From the NCBI RefSeq assembly GCF_947495625.1, contig NZ_CANLZW010000003.1:1-64000 (forward strand): DNA of 64,000 nt. The letters are read 5' to 3'. Position numbers and translations under genes: made by a program. The notes beneath the pieces were generated by a model. That model searched no databases. It was not told the DNA's origin and was given only the letters and a program-made list of their open reading frames with translations. Positions within the stretch are counted from its first letter, which is position 1. Every line of letters begins with the position of its first letter. Origin of the DNA: an uncultured Cocleimonas sp. (GTDB lineage Bacteria > Pseudomonadota > Gammaproteobacteria > Thiotrichales > Thiotrichaceae). Shown here in pieces: positions 8,714 to 17,007 of the stretch.

Positions 8714-9667
8714 CTAATCGGTATGTCGAACACTACCAGGAGACACACCAAACTCTCGTTTGAATGCCCGGCAAAATGCGGCTTCTGATTGATAGCCGTG
8801 TCGGTCAGCCAGAGTTGCGAGGGTATCAGTGGTTTCTTTTAATTGTACACGGGCAAGTTGCATGCGCCAGTTGGTAAGATAACGTTTGGTTGATTCGCCA
8901 ACCAGTTGAGTAAATCGTGCTGAGAAACCTGAGCGTGACATTCCCACTTCTTTAGCCAGTGAATCCACAGTCCAGTATTTTTCAGGTTCACGATGAATCG
9001 TTGCGAGTGCCCTTCCAATATGTTTATCGCGCAAAGCAGCGAGCCATCCTTGTTTAGCTTCAGGCGCTGAGTCAATCCATGTCCGAATCGCCTGAATAAT
9101 GAGAATATCTGCCAAATGTGTAATAACCGTTTCTCCACCAGGGCGCAGCTCTCTTGCTTCGCGGGCAATGAAACGTAAGGTGCTTTGCAACCAGCTATCT
9201 TCTTCATCTCGCCAGCTATCAATCTGTAAGACTTTTGGTAACTGCGCGATCAGTTGTTGTCCAGCTATATGATCGAAGCTCACCACACCGCAGGTCAAAT
9301 GGGTTAATTCACCATCACCGCCATAGCGCATGATTTCATAGCGCTCGCTGACCTTCTCAAGAGGGATATCAAACAGCGGTGTGGTATCTACTGAAAGACT
9401 ACTGCGAATCCTGTGTCCGATGCCATGGGGCACAAGAGTCAGACTACCTTGTTGAAGCAGGCGTGGTTCTTCTCCTTCAATCTCTAGCCAGCAGTGCCCC
9501 GCAGTGACAACATGAAACATCATATAGTCTTCAAACGGAGGCATATCAATGCCCCATGGCGCAGTTAACTCGGATCTACAATAAAGGGTTCCATTGAGCC
9601 GCAGCAGATGAAGGGTTTCGCCAAGCGGATCGGTAAAACTGGGGATGTCTCGTTGTTCTGGAATCAT
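8714..9667 (-). CDS. AraC family regulator with cupin-type sensor domain
   Basis: 317 aa. The N-terminal two thirds form a cupin-like ligand domain (HVVTAGHCWLEIEGEEPRLL, VPHGIGHRI). The C-terminal about 100 residues are a double helix-turn-helix of AraC type (SLAKEVGMSRSGFSARFTQLVGE and AFCRAFKREFGVSPG). It is divergently oriented to the NmrA-like gene with a 169-nt shared promoter region, the usual layout for a regulator controlling an oxidoreductase next to it. Ligand unknown. Members of this cupin-AraC class often respond to reactive aldehydes or aromatic compounds, which is only suggestive here. Confidence 0.85.
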   Translation of the reverse strand: MIPEQRDIPSFTDPLGETLHLLRLNGTLYCRSELTAPWGIDMPPFEDYMMFHVVTAGHCWLEIEGEEPRLLQQGSLTLVPHGIGHRIRSSLSVDTTPLFDIPLEKVSERYEIMRYGGDGELTHLTCGVVSFDHIAGQQLIAQLPKVLQIDSWRDEEDSWLQSTLRFIAREARELRPGGETVITHLADILIIQAIRTWIDSAPEAKQGWLAALRDKHIGRALATIHREPEKYWTVDSLAKEVGMSRSGFSARFTQLVGESTKRYLTNWRMQLARVQLKETTDTLATLADRHGYQSEAAFCRAFKREFGVSPGSVRHTD

Positions 9668-9836
9668 GGTCTTGATTTTCTCTTGAATTCTAACTAAGTG
9701 TCTAGCTAATTAGACGAAAAGTACATAATCATAGACGCACAATCATTTTTTATCCAGTTAGGGTTCTTCATAATAGACATTAATGACAAGCAGAGCTGTT
9801 TGTTCATCACATTAATTATTACGAAGGAGAATCATC

Positions 9837-10682
9837 ATGAAACAGTCACCCATACTAATTATCGGTAAAAACGGCAAAACAGGGGCTAGGGTAAACCAGC
9901 GTTTACAATCACTAGGTTACAAAACACGAGCTGTGTCGAGGTCAACAAGTCTATCATTTGATTGGGAGAACTCAGACACGTGGCGACCAGCCATTGAAGG
10001 CACGCATTCTGCCTATGTCACCTATCAGCCCGATCTGGCGGTACCTAGAGCAGAAGCGACGATTAAGGAATTCGTGCAACTAGCCAAAGATGTTGGACTG
10101 GAACATATCGTTCTTTTATCAGGTCGAGGTGAAGATGGCGCACAGCGGGCAGAAGAAATACTTAAGACCAGTGGACTTTCATGGAATATCGTTAGAGCCA
10201 GTTGGTTCGCTCAGAATTTTAGTGAAAGCTTCATGTTGGAAGGCATTCTGGATGGCGAACTGGTACTTCCCGCTGGAGACATCGCAGAGCCTTTCATTGA
10301 TGTGGATGATATTGCCGATGTGGTAGTTGCTGCGCTGACTGAAACTAGCCATCGAAATAAGCTATTCGAAGTCACGGGTCCACGTGCTTTGACCTTTGCT
10401 CAATGTATCGATGAGATTTCTGATGCTATTGGTCACCCGCTTAAATTCACCAGTATTCCAGTTGATGCATACATTAACGCTTTAAACGAACAGGGTGTGC
10501 CAAAAGAGATGCAGTGGTTGCTGCGTGAACTCTTTACCGTGGTATTTGATGGCAGAAACTGCGAAGTGATGTCAGGTGTAGAAGAAGCACTTGGTCGACC
10601 TGCAACTGATTTTAAAACCTACATTCATAAGGCGATTGAATCTGGTGTCTGGAATCCTCTCATGCAGAAGAAATCTGCCTAA
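9837..10682 (+). CDS. NmrA-like NAD(P)-binding Rossmann protein
   Basis: 281 aa atypical short-chain dehydrogenase of the NmrA/QOR2-like group. Rossmann motif GKNGKTGARV at residues about 10-19 near the N-terminus, then an HIVLLSGRGEDGAQ segment and a substrate-domain WFAQNFSE motif common to this group. No canonical YxxxK catalytic pair is evident, so it may be a redox sensor or a quinone/aldehyde reductase. Good ribosome-binding site (GAAGGAG) before the ATG. Divergent from the AraC regulator and followed by the DUF4345 gene, probably as a two-gene operon under that regulator. Confidence 0.8.
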   Translation: MKQSPILIIGKNGKTGARVNQRLQSLGYKTRAVSRSTSLSFDWENSDTWRPAIEGTHSAYVTYQPDLAVPRAEATIKEFVQLAKDVGLEHIVLLSGRGEDGAQRAEEILKTSGLSWNIVRASWFAQNFSESFMLEGILDGELVLPAGDIAEPFIDVDDIADVVVAALTETSHRNKLFEVTGPRALTFAQCIDEISDAIGHPLKFTSIPVDAYINALNEQGVPKEMQWLLRELFTVVFDGRNCEVMSGVEEALGRPATDFKTYIHKAIESGVWNPLMQKKSA

Positions 10683-10747
10683 ATCATTATCTACGCGGGT
10701 CACTGCTCCCCAGCTATGACCCGTTCAATATAAAAAGGATACGTAAA

Positions 10748-11155
10748 ATGAAAAATTTAAAAGTGCTAAAAATAGTATTATTTATTTCCGGACTAATAGC
10801 TGCAGCAATTGGAGGCGCCATTGTGGTAATACCTATAGCTTTCTATTCGACTTACAGCATTGAACTTGGCGGTAACGTCGCGTTGTTAAATGAAATCAGG
10901 GCATCTGGAGGTGCTTTACTAGTAACTGGAATATTGATTATCTCAGGAGCTTTCTTTACCAGAATGACTTTTACTTCGATCGTGATTTCGACTTTACTGT
11001 ATCTATCCTATGGCTTATCCAGAATGCTAAGCATGGTAATTGACGGTATGCCGTCTGAGGGATTTGTGCAGTCAGCTGCTTTGGAAATAGTTATTGGATT
11101 AGTTTGTGTGTTTTACCTTGTAAAATACCAAGCTAGAACAAAAGAGAGTATGTGA
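10748..11155 (+). CDS. DUF4345 membrane protein
   Basis: 135 aa with four predicted transmembrane helices (about residues 8-28, 50-70, 74-92, 108-126), matching DUF4345. The conserved polar stretch NEIRASGGALLVTG sits before helix 2. Function unknown. It lies 65 nt after the NmrA-like gene in the same direction and is probably cotranscribed. AGGAT precedes the ATG as a weak ribosome-binding site. Confidence 0.75.
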   Translation: MKNLKVLKIVLFISGLIAAAIGGAIVVIPIAFYSTYSIELGGNVALLNEIRASGGALLVTGILIISGAFFTRMTFTSIVISTLLYLSYGLSRMLSMVIDGMPSEGFVQSAALEIVIGLVCVFYLVKYQARTKESM

Positions 11156-11282
11156 TGTCCTCATTAACAGTAATCATTTGTTAGAGATGATGATAACCAG
11201 CAAAAGCATCACTCGTCTGATGAAATTGCGTTTTGAAATATCACAGGATGAGGCATAGTTTTTGTGTTCTATTATTCGGTTT

Positions 11283-11310
11283 AAAAAAGTGCCCAAAAGT
11301 AGGGGGGTGA
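11283..11310 (+). repeat. G6 repeat, short form (copy 4)
   Basis: AAAAAAGTGCCC then AAAAGTAGGGGGGTGA; the closest match to the inferred consensus. Lies between the convergent DUF4345 and EamA genes. Confidence 0.85.
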
Positions 11311-11376
11311 TAAAATAATTAATGAGAGGGTTAGTCTTACTCTAACCATTATCCGATTTGCTGGCACATTCCTCTA

Positions 11377-12261
11377 TCACCCTCGACGAATGATAAATAA
11401 GCCCGTAACTATCAATGTGAGAGAGACTAATACATTGAGTGTTAGTTGCTCGTCCAGAAAGATCGCGCCGAGCATTACGCCGAATACGGGAATCAGATTT
11501 AATCCTGTAGCAAAAGCAGACATACCGATGGTTTGAATTAAGTGATAACGCAATATATAACCCAGTGCGGTTGGGAAAATGCCTAAGTAAATTAAACCCA
11601 TCCACGTATCCTGCTGATAGGACGCCTTTGGAATACCTTCAAATAAAATCGTGATTGTCAGCAAACTGATAGAGGCTAAGCCGAGAATAAAAGCTGAAAG
11701 TTGAATCGGGGGAAAGCGACCTAATCTGCGGATAATTAAACCCGAAGTGACATAACACGCCGAGCCTAAAATTGCTGCACCTTGTCCGAGTAAATTATCA
11801 CCTAAACCTCTCGCAGCATCCCAGCCAACCAACACCAAAATGCCTGAAAATCCCAAGATTGCGCCGATCAGTTTGTTTGTTGAAATACGATCATCTTGAG
11901 TGGTGAAGTGACTGCCGAGCAAAGCCATAAAGGGCCCAACACCCATTAACATCGATGCCATGCCCGCATCAATTTTTGTTTCAGCCCAGGAAATTAAGAA
12001 AAATGGGATTACGACATTTAACGCCATCACCAGCATGACCAATTTCCATTCACGAATCGTGGACGGCCAAACAAAGCCTTTATAAATAGCAAAAGGGAGC
12101 AATACAATAAACGCAACAACAACGCGGATAGTGGCTAACCAAAGCGGCCCTGTGTCTACAACGACAACCTTGATAGCAAGAAATGCAGACGCCCATATCA
12201 ATGCTAGTAGTATCAGTAAGCTTAGATCGGCTGTTGTGGGTTTTCTGATACTGGCTTGCAT
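11377..12261 (-). CDS. EamA/DMT family transporter
   Basis: 294 aa, ten hydrophobic helices arranged as two EamA repeats (about residues 12-140 and 155-290), typical of drug/metabolite transporter superfamily exporters. First repeat signature LIWASAFLAIKVVV, second repeat around LGSACYVTSGLIIRRLG and YLGIFPTALGYILRY. Substrates of this group include amino acids, nucleotides and drugs and cannot be read from sequence. Single-gene unit, preceded on its 5' side by a long-form G6 repeat. Confidence 0.82.
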   Translation of the reverse strand: MQASIRKPTTADLSLLILLALIWASAFLAIKVVVVDTGPLWLATIRVVVAFIVLLPFAIYKGFVWPSTIREWKLVMLVMALNVVIPFFLISWAETKIDAGMASMLMGVGPFMALLGSHFTTQDDRISTNKLIGAILGFSGILVLVGWDAARGLGDNLLGQGAAILGSACYVTSGLIIRRLGRFPPIQLSAFILGLASISLLTITILFEGIPKASYQQDTWMGLIYLGIFPTALGYILRYHLIQTIGMSAFATGLNLIPVFGVMLGAIFLDEQLTLNVLVSLTLIVTGLFIIRRG

Positions 12262-12395
12262 AGAGGCACCAAGACAAAGCGACGTATTATTGGGGTAAGA
12301 CTAAAATCTATACAAGCAATATATTCTATTGCTAAAAACTATTTTTGTTGATGGTTAATTAAAAAGTACCAAGCCCTGTATAAGCCCTGTCGGCG

Positions 12396-12478
12396 AAAAA
12401 ACAGCTGAGCTCTGCATAAATTCTATTTACGTTTTAAAAAACAAAAACGTAATATCATTCATAAGTAGGGGGGTGACC
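12396..12478 (+). repeat. G6 repeat, long form (copy 5)
   Basis: A-tract, then a module with GAGCTCTGCATAAATTC and an internal hairpin TTACGTTTT / AAAACGTAA, then ATAAGTAGGGGGGTGACC. Nearly identical to the copy at 41081-41164. Its last base is inside the stop codon of the minus-strand YidD-like gene. Confidence 0.85.
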
Positions 12479-13275
12479 TAAAACAATTCCCATTTCTGTT
12501 TAATCGAGTATTCAAACATCTGACCCGCACCTTTCTTCTGCGGATTCGGGATAGACTCAAGCACTTTACTTCTGGTTAATTCTTTATTCACAATAACCAT
12601 CCGCGAAATATCAGTTAAATAAAATGATCCCTGAGTCTTCAGACTAATCCAGTTTTTGGCGGATTTATTTTTGAGTGTATTGGTTCTGGCCAAGCCATTT
12701 ATCAAATCGAAGTTAATCTGATAATCAGGCTGCTGAGAACCGAAGATCTTAGCTATTGCGCCGCTATCGCTTGTTTCTTCAATATCTTCTTTAAGGCGGA
12801 TATCAACCGATTCAATCTGACGTCCGATAAAATAATAATACAAGCTCGCAGAGATGATAACGATAATAAGCAAGGCTATCAGTAGCCTGATGAAATTACG
12901 CTTTGTCATATCAAAGGAGGAAGCACAGTCAAGACCATAACATCCACCTGAGCCGCCAGAGGACGTTGATCCACCACCGCCACCACCTCCTAAATCACAA
13001 CTACTGACATCGCAGCCACTTAAACCCAAATCGCAATCACCACGTTGAGAAATTGGAGGACGTTGGTTAATGGTAACTGCTGCATCACGACATTCATTGA
13101 AGCGTTGCCTTACTGTTTTTATGCTAGCTAAAAGCCCTTTTTCCAGAATTTGTTTCTTAGTGTATTCCGAACACGAATCGCCTTTATGTAAGCCTCTATG
13201 GGCGCAGATGAATCCTTTGTGGGGTGAAATTCTTGTTTGGTAAACGGAGATCAAAAAGGCGAAAAACGTTCTCAT
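12478..13275 (-). CDS. YidD-like protein with Gly/Cys-rich linker and membrane helix
   Basis: 265 aa. Residues about 5-65 match the YidD (membrane insertion efficiency factor) fold: SVYQTRISPHKG, a cysteine pair, then SCSEYTKKQILEKG. After this comes a cysteine-rich stretch (DCDLGLSGCD), a G7 run in a Gly/Ser linker, and further cysteines (GCYGLDC), then a transmembrane helix at about 125-152 and a C-terminal domain of unknown type. True YidD is only about 70-100 aa and lacks the linker and helix. A shorter paralogue lies at 33238-33663. Neither gene is next to yidC or rnpA, so it is not the housekeeping copy. Function unknown. Confidence 0.7.
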   Translation of the reverse strand: MRTFFAFLISVYQTRISPHKGFICAHRGLHKGDSCSEYTKKQILEKGLLASIKTVRQRFNECRDAAVTINQRPPISQRGDCDLGLSGCDVSSCDLGGGGGGGSTSSGGSGGCYGLDCASSFDMTKRNFIRLLIALLIIVIISASLYYYFIGRQIESVDIRLKEDIEETSDSGAIAKIFGSQQPDYQINFDLINGLARTNTLKNKSAKNWISLKTQGSFYLTDISRMVIVNKELTRSKVLESIPNPQKKGAGQMFEYSIKQKWELF

Positions 13276-13596
13276 AGGCTAAAGCTAGATAATTAATGTC
13301 GAAAATAATTATAGCTTTTATGAAAAGTAATTAACGAGGATAAATGAAATTTATTTGGCGTGTATATATATCAAATCCACTGGGTTTGGATTTAAATCGT
13401 TACAAATAATTTAATCAAAAGGAATTGGAGTAATGGAGTGAAGGAAGCCCGCTAGTACTTTGCTAAAGCAACCTTCATTCCAATCCATTATTTCTGTAAT
13501 ATTCATCGCTCGAAATGGAGCTTTGAAAAAATACTATATTTAAAAAAAGTGCCCATAAGGTGGGGGGGTGACTTTATAACAAGTCGAATTAAAAGC
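13276..13596. other. Spacer with hairpins and a G6 repeat
   Basis: No gene. Contains an inverted repeat AAATCCA / TGGATTT near 13373-13395, another TGGAGTGAAGG (13434-13444) with CCTTCATTCCA (13472-13482), and the G7 copy at 13542-13572. No start or RNA gene recognised. Confidence 0.5.
13542..13572 (+). repeat. G6 repeat, short form with G7 (copy 6)
   Basis: A7 tract, GTGCCCATAAGG, then TGGGGGGGTGACTTT. The segment before the G run reads AAGGT instead of AAGTA. Lies 3' of msrA. Confidence 0.85.
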
Positions 13597-14223
13597 TTAG
13601 TGGGTTGCTTTATCACCCCAGATATCTTTGAGACGTTTGTCGCGACCACAGCTATAACGGTAGTATTTGTATTTTAATGGGCTTTTCTTGTAATAATCCT
13701 GGTGGTAACTTTCTTTTCCTTTGATAGGCCAGAAAGTTGAAGCATTTAATATTGGAGTAACGATTTTCTTTGATCCGAATTGAGCTTGAATATTCTTCTT
13801 AGACTCTTCGGCTATTTTCTTTTCAGTCTCGTTAGCGACAAAAATAGCGCTGAGATATTCAGATCCTTTGTCACAAAATTGGCCACGGGGATCGAATGGA
13901 TCGATATTCACCCAGTAGTAATCTAAAATTTCTTTGTAAGTCACAACTTTAGGGTCATACGTGATTTCAACCACTTCGTAGTGACCTTGATGGTCGCCAT
14001 TATAGGTTGGGTTCTTTGATGTGCCTCCGCTAAAACCAGAAACAACATCAGTCACGCCTTTTAGTTTTTCAAAGTCTGATTCCATACACCAGAAACAACC
14101 ACCAGCCAATACGGTTTTATCGGCAAAAGCGCTGGAGGTACCAAAGAGAGAAAGGGCTATGGTAGCCAATAGAGTCGTAGATAGCGCAATTCGAGGTATT
14201 AAAGCACCCAGTGTTTTCTTCAT
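13597..14223 (-). CDS. msrA: Peptide methionine sulfoxide reductase A, exported
   Basis: 208 aa. The N-terminal 34 residues are a signal peptide (hydrophobic core LALSTTLLATIALSLFG-like, cleavage near AFA), so this is a periplasmic MsrA. The catalytic motif GGCFWCMESDF follows directly, with the family blocks GHYEVVEITYDP and DPFDPRGQFCDKGSEY. It reduces methionine-S-sulfoxide in proteins or free form; further cysteines near the C-terminus (SCGRD) probably resolve the disulfide. Single-gene unit in the minus direction with a G7 repeat copy just beyond its stop. Confidence 0.92.
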   Translation of the reverse strand: MKKTLGALIPRIALSTTLLATIALSLFGTSSAFADKTVLAGGCFWCMESDFEKLKGVTDVVSGFSGGTSKNPTYNGDHQGHYEVVEITYDPKVVTYKEILDYYWVNIDPFDPRGQFCDKGSEYLSAIFVANETEKKIAEESKKNIQAQFGSKKIVTPILNASTFWPIKGKESYHQDYYKKSPLKYKYYRYSCGRDKRLKDIWGDKATH

Positions 14224-14374
14224 AGTTTAAACCTATAGATTAGTGATGAACTGTATACGCTACTTTAATAAATATAGATGCATACAGTAAGTATTTTCGA
14301 CAACAGATGCTTGGAATAAGTTTCGCACAAGGTCATTCGCTCAGTAGTAAGTATCTAGATGCTAACTAATTCCG

Positions 14375-15256
14375 CTAATTAAATATATTCTTAATCCATT
14401 CTTCAAAAAGTCTGGCGCGCAATGACCGTTTTTCTGGTTTATCTGATAATAAATAGTAGCTATCGAGTTCGGGGATGGTTTTATCCAGTAACTTAATTAA
14501 TCGTCCTTCGAGTAAATCTTGCTGGACTTCCAGGCGGTTGCAGAGCGCAATGCCATATCCGTCTCTGGCGGCACTGAGTGTAAGATTGGTGTTAAAAAAA
14601 TGTATATTTTTAGTGTTTTCTGGTGGCGTAATATTCATGCTGGAAAACCATCGAGACCAGTTTTGTAAACCTTCATGAAGTAAGGGGAAGTTGGTTAAAT
14701 GTTTCGGTTTACTAATGGCGTTTTTTTTGTGCACCAGTCGAGGGCTGCACACGGGAAAAACATGGAGAGAGGTTAGTTCTTCAACTAAGCGATTGTTTTC
14801 GATAGGTTTGCCATAACAGATAGCGACATCTATCTCTCTTGGGATTTCTTTTTGTTGTGGCTTTATCTCCACCGTATGAATATCAATAAGCGGGTAGCTT
14901 TGATGAAATTCACCGATTATTGGTGCTGCCCAGTTAGCGCCTGCGGTTTGGGTGCAGCCTATGATAAGCCTTCCAGATAAACTATCAGAATCCAGATGTT
15001 GTGCACCATCCAGAATACGATCAAATCCTTCTGTAACTGCCTTGAGTAATCGTTCTCCTGAGTCAGTTAACTGTAAGCGATTGTTCGAACGAGTGAACAA
15101 CTTCACACCTAATTCTTTTTCTAGTGCGCGAATATGATGGCTGATGGCACCTTGAGTTACGCCAAGGTCTTCGCCTGCCTGTCCCATGTGTAAGCGGTGG
15201 CCAGTACTCTCGAAAGCTCTGAGTGCCGAAAGTGGCATTGTTCGTTTATCTAGCAA
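14375..15256 (-). CDS. LysR family regulator
   Basis: 293 aa. N-terminal winged helix-turn-helix (LSALRAFESTGHRLHMGQAGEDLGVTQGAISHHIRALE-type, residues about 9-65) and a C-terminal effector domain. The sequence around MPLSALRAFE and GCTQTAGANWAAP resembles the GcvA-like LysR subgroup. It is divergent from gabT with 210 nt between the genes, containing an inverted repeat that could be its operator, so it probably controls the aminotransferase. The ligand may be GABA or a related amino acid, by context only. Confidence 0.85.
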   Translation of the reverse strand: MLDKRTMPLSALRAFESTGHRLHMGQAGEDLGVTQGAISHHIRALEKELGVKLFTRSNNRLQLTDSGERLLKAVTEGFDRILDGAQHLDSDSLSGRLIIGCTQTAGANWAAPIIGEFHQSYPLIDIHTVEIKPQQKEIPREIDVAICYGKPIENNRLVEELTSLHVFPVCSPRLVHKKNAISKPKHLTNFPLLHEGLQNWSRWFSSMNITPPENTKNIHFFNTNLTLSAARDGYGIALCNRLEVQQDLLEGRLIKLLDKTIPELDSYYLLSDKPEKRSLRARLFEEWIKNIFN

Positions 15257-15273
15257 GTGACTATTCCTATGAG

Positions 15274-15322
15274 AAATATTAGTAGTAAAGGTTAAAATAA
15301 CTCATTTGCTACTAAAAATATT
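15274..15322. promoter_or_regulatory. Operator-like inverted repeat between LysR and gabT
   Basis: AAATATTAGTAG (15274-15285) is mirrored by CTACTAAAAATATT (15309-15322), with a 23-nt spacer, in the divergent promoter region. Position and symmetry fit a LysR-type binding region; not proven. Confidence 0.4.
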
Positions 15323-15466
15323 GATCACTATACTGCTTTAAATAGGATGGTACAAAGTACGAACTATCATTAAGTACTTATTCTCTGCAAATTAATTTAA
15401 AGATCTATTTTTTAATAACTATGAGTTCAACTCTAGTTGCTAAATCTACTGACAATGGTAAATACA

Positions 15467-16765
15467 ATGACTACAAATAGTGAATGGCAAGCGCGTAAAG
15501 AAAAAGCAATGGCAAGGGGTCAAGGTACCCTTGCGCCTGTATACATAGAGCGAGCAGAGAATGCTGAATTATGGGATGTCGAAGGCAATCGCTATATTGA
15601 TTTTGGGTCTGGTATTGCAGTAACAAATACAGGGCATTCCAACCCTAAAGTTAAAGCAGCAGCTATCGAACAAATTGAAAGATTCAGCCACACTTGTGTG
15701 ATGGTTACACCTTATGATTCGGCAGTTCTACTGGCTGAACAATTAAACGAATTAGCACCTGGCAATACTCCTAAGAAAACAATCTTTGTCACAACAGGTG
15801 CAGAAGCGGTAGAAAACTGTGTGAAGATTGCACGTGCGCATACTGGGCGTCGTGGACTCATCGCATTTAACGGTGGCTTCCATGGCAGAACCAATATGAC
15901 CATGGCGTTGACGGGTAAAGTAGCCCCTTACAAAAGTAAATTTGGTCCGTTTCCTGCCGAGATTTATCATGCTCCGTTCCCAAATGAGTATCACGGTATA
16001 TCAGTAGAAGACTCATTAAAGGCACTCGAATTGCTCTTTAAAGTAGAGATCGAAGCATCAGACGTTGCGGCAATTATCGTAGAACCTATTCAGGGTGAAG
16101 GCGGATTTTATATTGCCCCTCCAGAATTCATGCAAGCTATAAGAGCATTATGCGACAAGCATGGCATCGTTATGATTGCCGATGAAATTCAAACGGGTTT
16201 TGGGCGTACGGGTAAATTCTTCTGTAGTGAATACTCAGATGTAGAGCCAGACCTTATGACCACAGCAAAAGGCATTGCGGGTGGTTTCCCATTAGCTGCC
16301 GTTGTTGGTAAAGCAGAAATCATGGATGCACCGTTACCAGGTGGTCTTGGTGGCACTTATGGTGGTTCTCCAGTGGGTTGTGCCGCAGCACTTGCCGTTA
16401 TCGAGGTAATGAAAGAAGAAAATTTGGTCCAGCGTTCGAATCAAATAGGCGATAAATTCATCGAGAACATGAAAAACCTCCAGCAGCAATACCCAGATAG
16501 AATCGGAGATGTGCGTAACAGAGGCGCAATGATCGCGATTGAACTTGTGCAAAACGGTAGTGCTGATGAGCCAGATGCTGACTTATGTAAGGCGCTTGTT
16601 GGTGCGGCAATGGAAAGAGGCTTGGTGTTACTTTCTTGTGGATTGTACGGTAACGTTATTCGTTTCTTACCACCTTTAACGATATCTGATGAAATCATTG
16701 AAGAAGGCTTGGGAATCATTGCTGAGTGTTTTGAAGAATTGGTTGCAATGCATCAAGCCGCTTAG
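15467..16765 (+). CDS. gabT: 4-aminobutyrate (GABA) aminotransferase
   Basis: 432 aa class III PLP-dependent aminotransferase. Family blocks: FGSGIAVTNTGHSNPKV, TTGAEAVENCVKIARA, GFHGRTNMTMALTGK, IIVEPIQGEGGF, IADEIQTGFGRTGKFF and TTAKGIAGGFPLAAVVG, where the last lysine binds PLP. It transfers the amino group of GABA to 2-oxoglutarate, giving succinate semialdehyde. I place the start at ATG 15467 (MTTNSEWQ), matching the family N-terminus; ATG 15455 and TTG 15437 are in frame upstream. No gabD is adjacent. Followed by a strong terminator and a G7 repeat copy. Confidence 0.88.
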   Translation: MTTNSEWQARKEKAMARGQGTLAPVYIERAENAELWDVEGNRYIDFGSGIAVTNTGHSNPKVKAAAIEQIERFSHTCVMVTPYDSAVLLAEQLNELAPGNTPKKTIFVTTGAEAVENCVKIARAHTGRRGLIAFNGGFHGRTNMTMALTGKVAPYKSKFGPFPAEIYHAPFPNEYHGISVEDSLKALELLFKVEIEASDVAAIIVEPIQGEGGFYIAPPEFMQAIRALCDKHGIVMIADEIQTGFGRTGKFFCSEYSDVEPDLMTTAKGIAGGFPLAAVVGKAEIMDAPLPGGLGGTYGGSPVGCAAALAVIEVMKEENLVQRSNQIGDKFIENMKNLQQQYPDRIGDVRNRGAMIAIELVQNGSADEPDADLCKALVGAAMERGLVLLSCGLYGNVIRFLPPLTISDEIIEEGLGIIAECFEELVAMHQAA

Positions 16766-16818
16766 TTTTATTGGTATTTAAACACGGTGTTTGAACAAGA
16801 TATCTAAATAAAGCATAC

Positions 16819-16850
16819 AAAAAAGCCCGATTTATATTCGGGCTTTTTTA
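16819..16850 (+). terminator. Rho-independent terminator after gabT
   Basis: AAAAAGCCCGA / TCGGGCTTTTTT hairpin with a T run. The G7 repeat copy at 16879-16907 lies directly beyond it. Confidence 0.85.
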
Positions 16851-16878
16851 TGTCTGTGATGTTAGAAAATTTAAGCAT

Positions 16879-16907
16879 AAAAAAACGGCTTAAAGTGGGG
16901 GGGTGAC
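16879..16907 (+). repeat. G6 repeat, short form with G7 (copy 7)
   Basis: A7 tract, CGGCTT, then AAAGTGGGGGGGTGACTTTT. Between the gabT terminator and tex. Confidence 0.85.
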
Positions 16908-17007
16908 TTTTTTATGTTACTCTCCCCAAATTATTGTATTCCCAAATATATTCCTATTTATAATACGCACAATTTTTCTCTAATTTATTCATTTATTTAA
17001 AAACTCT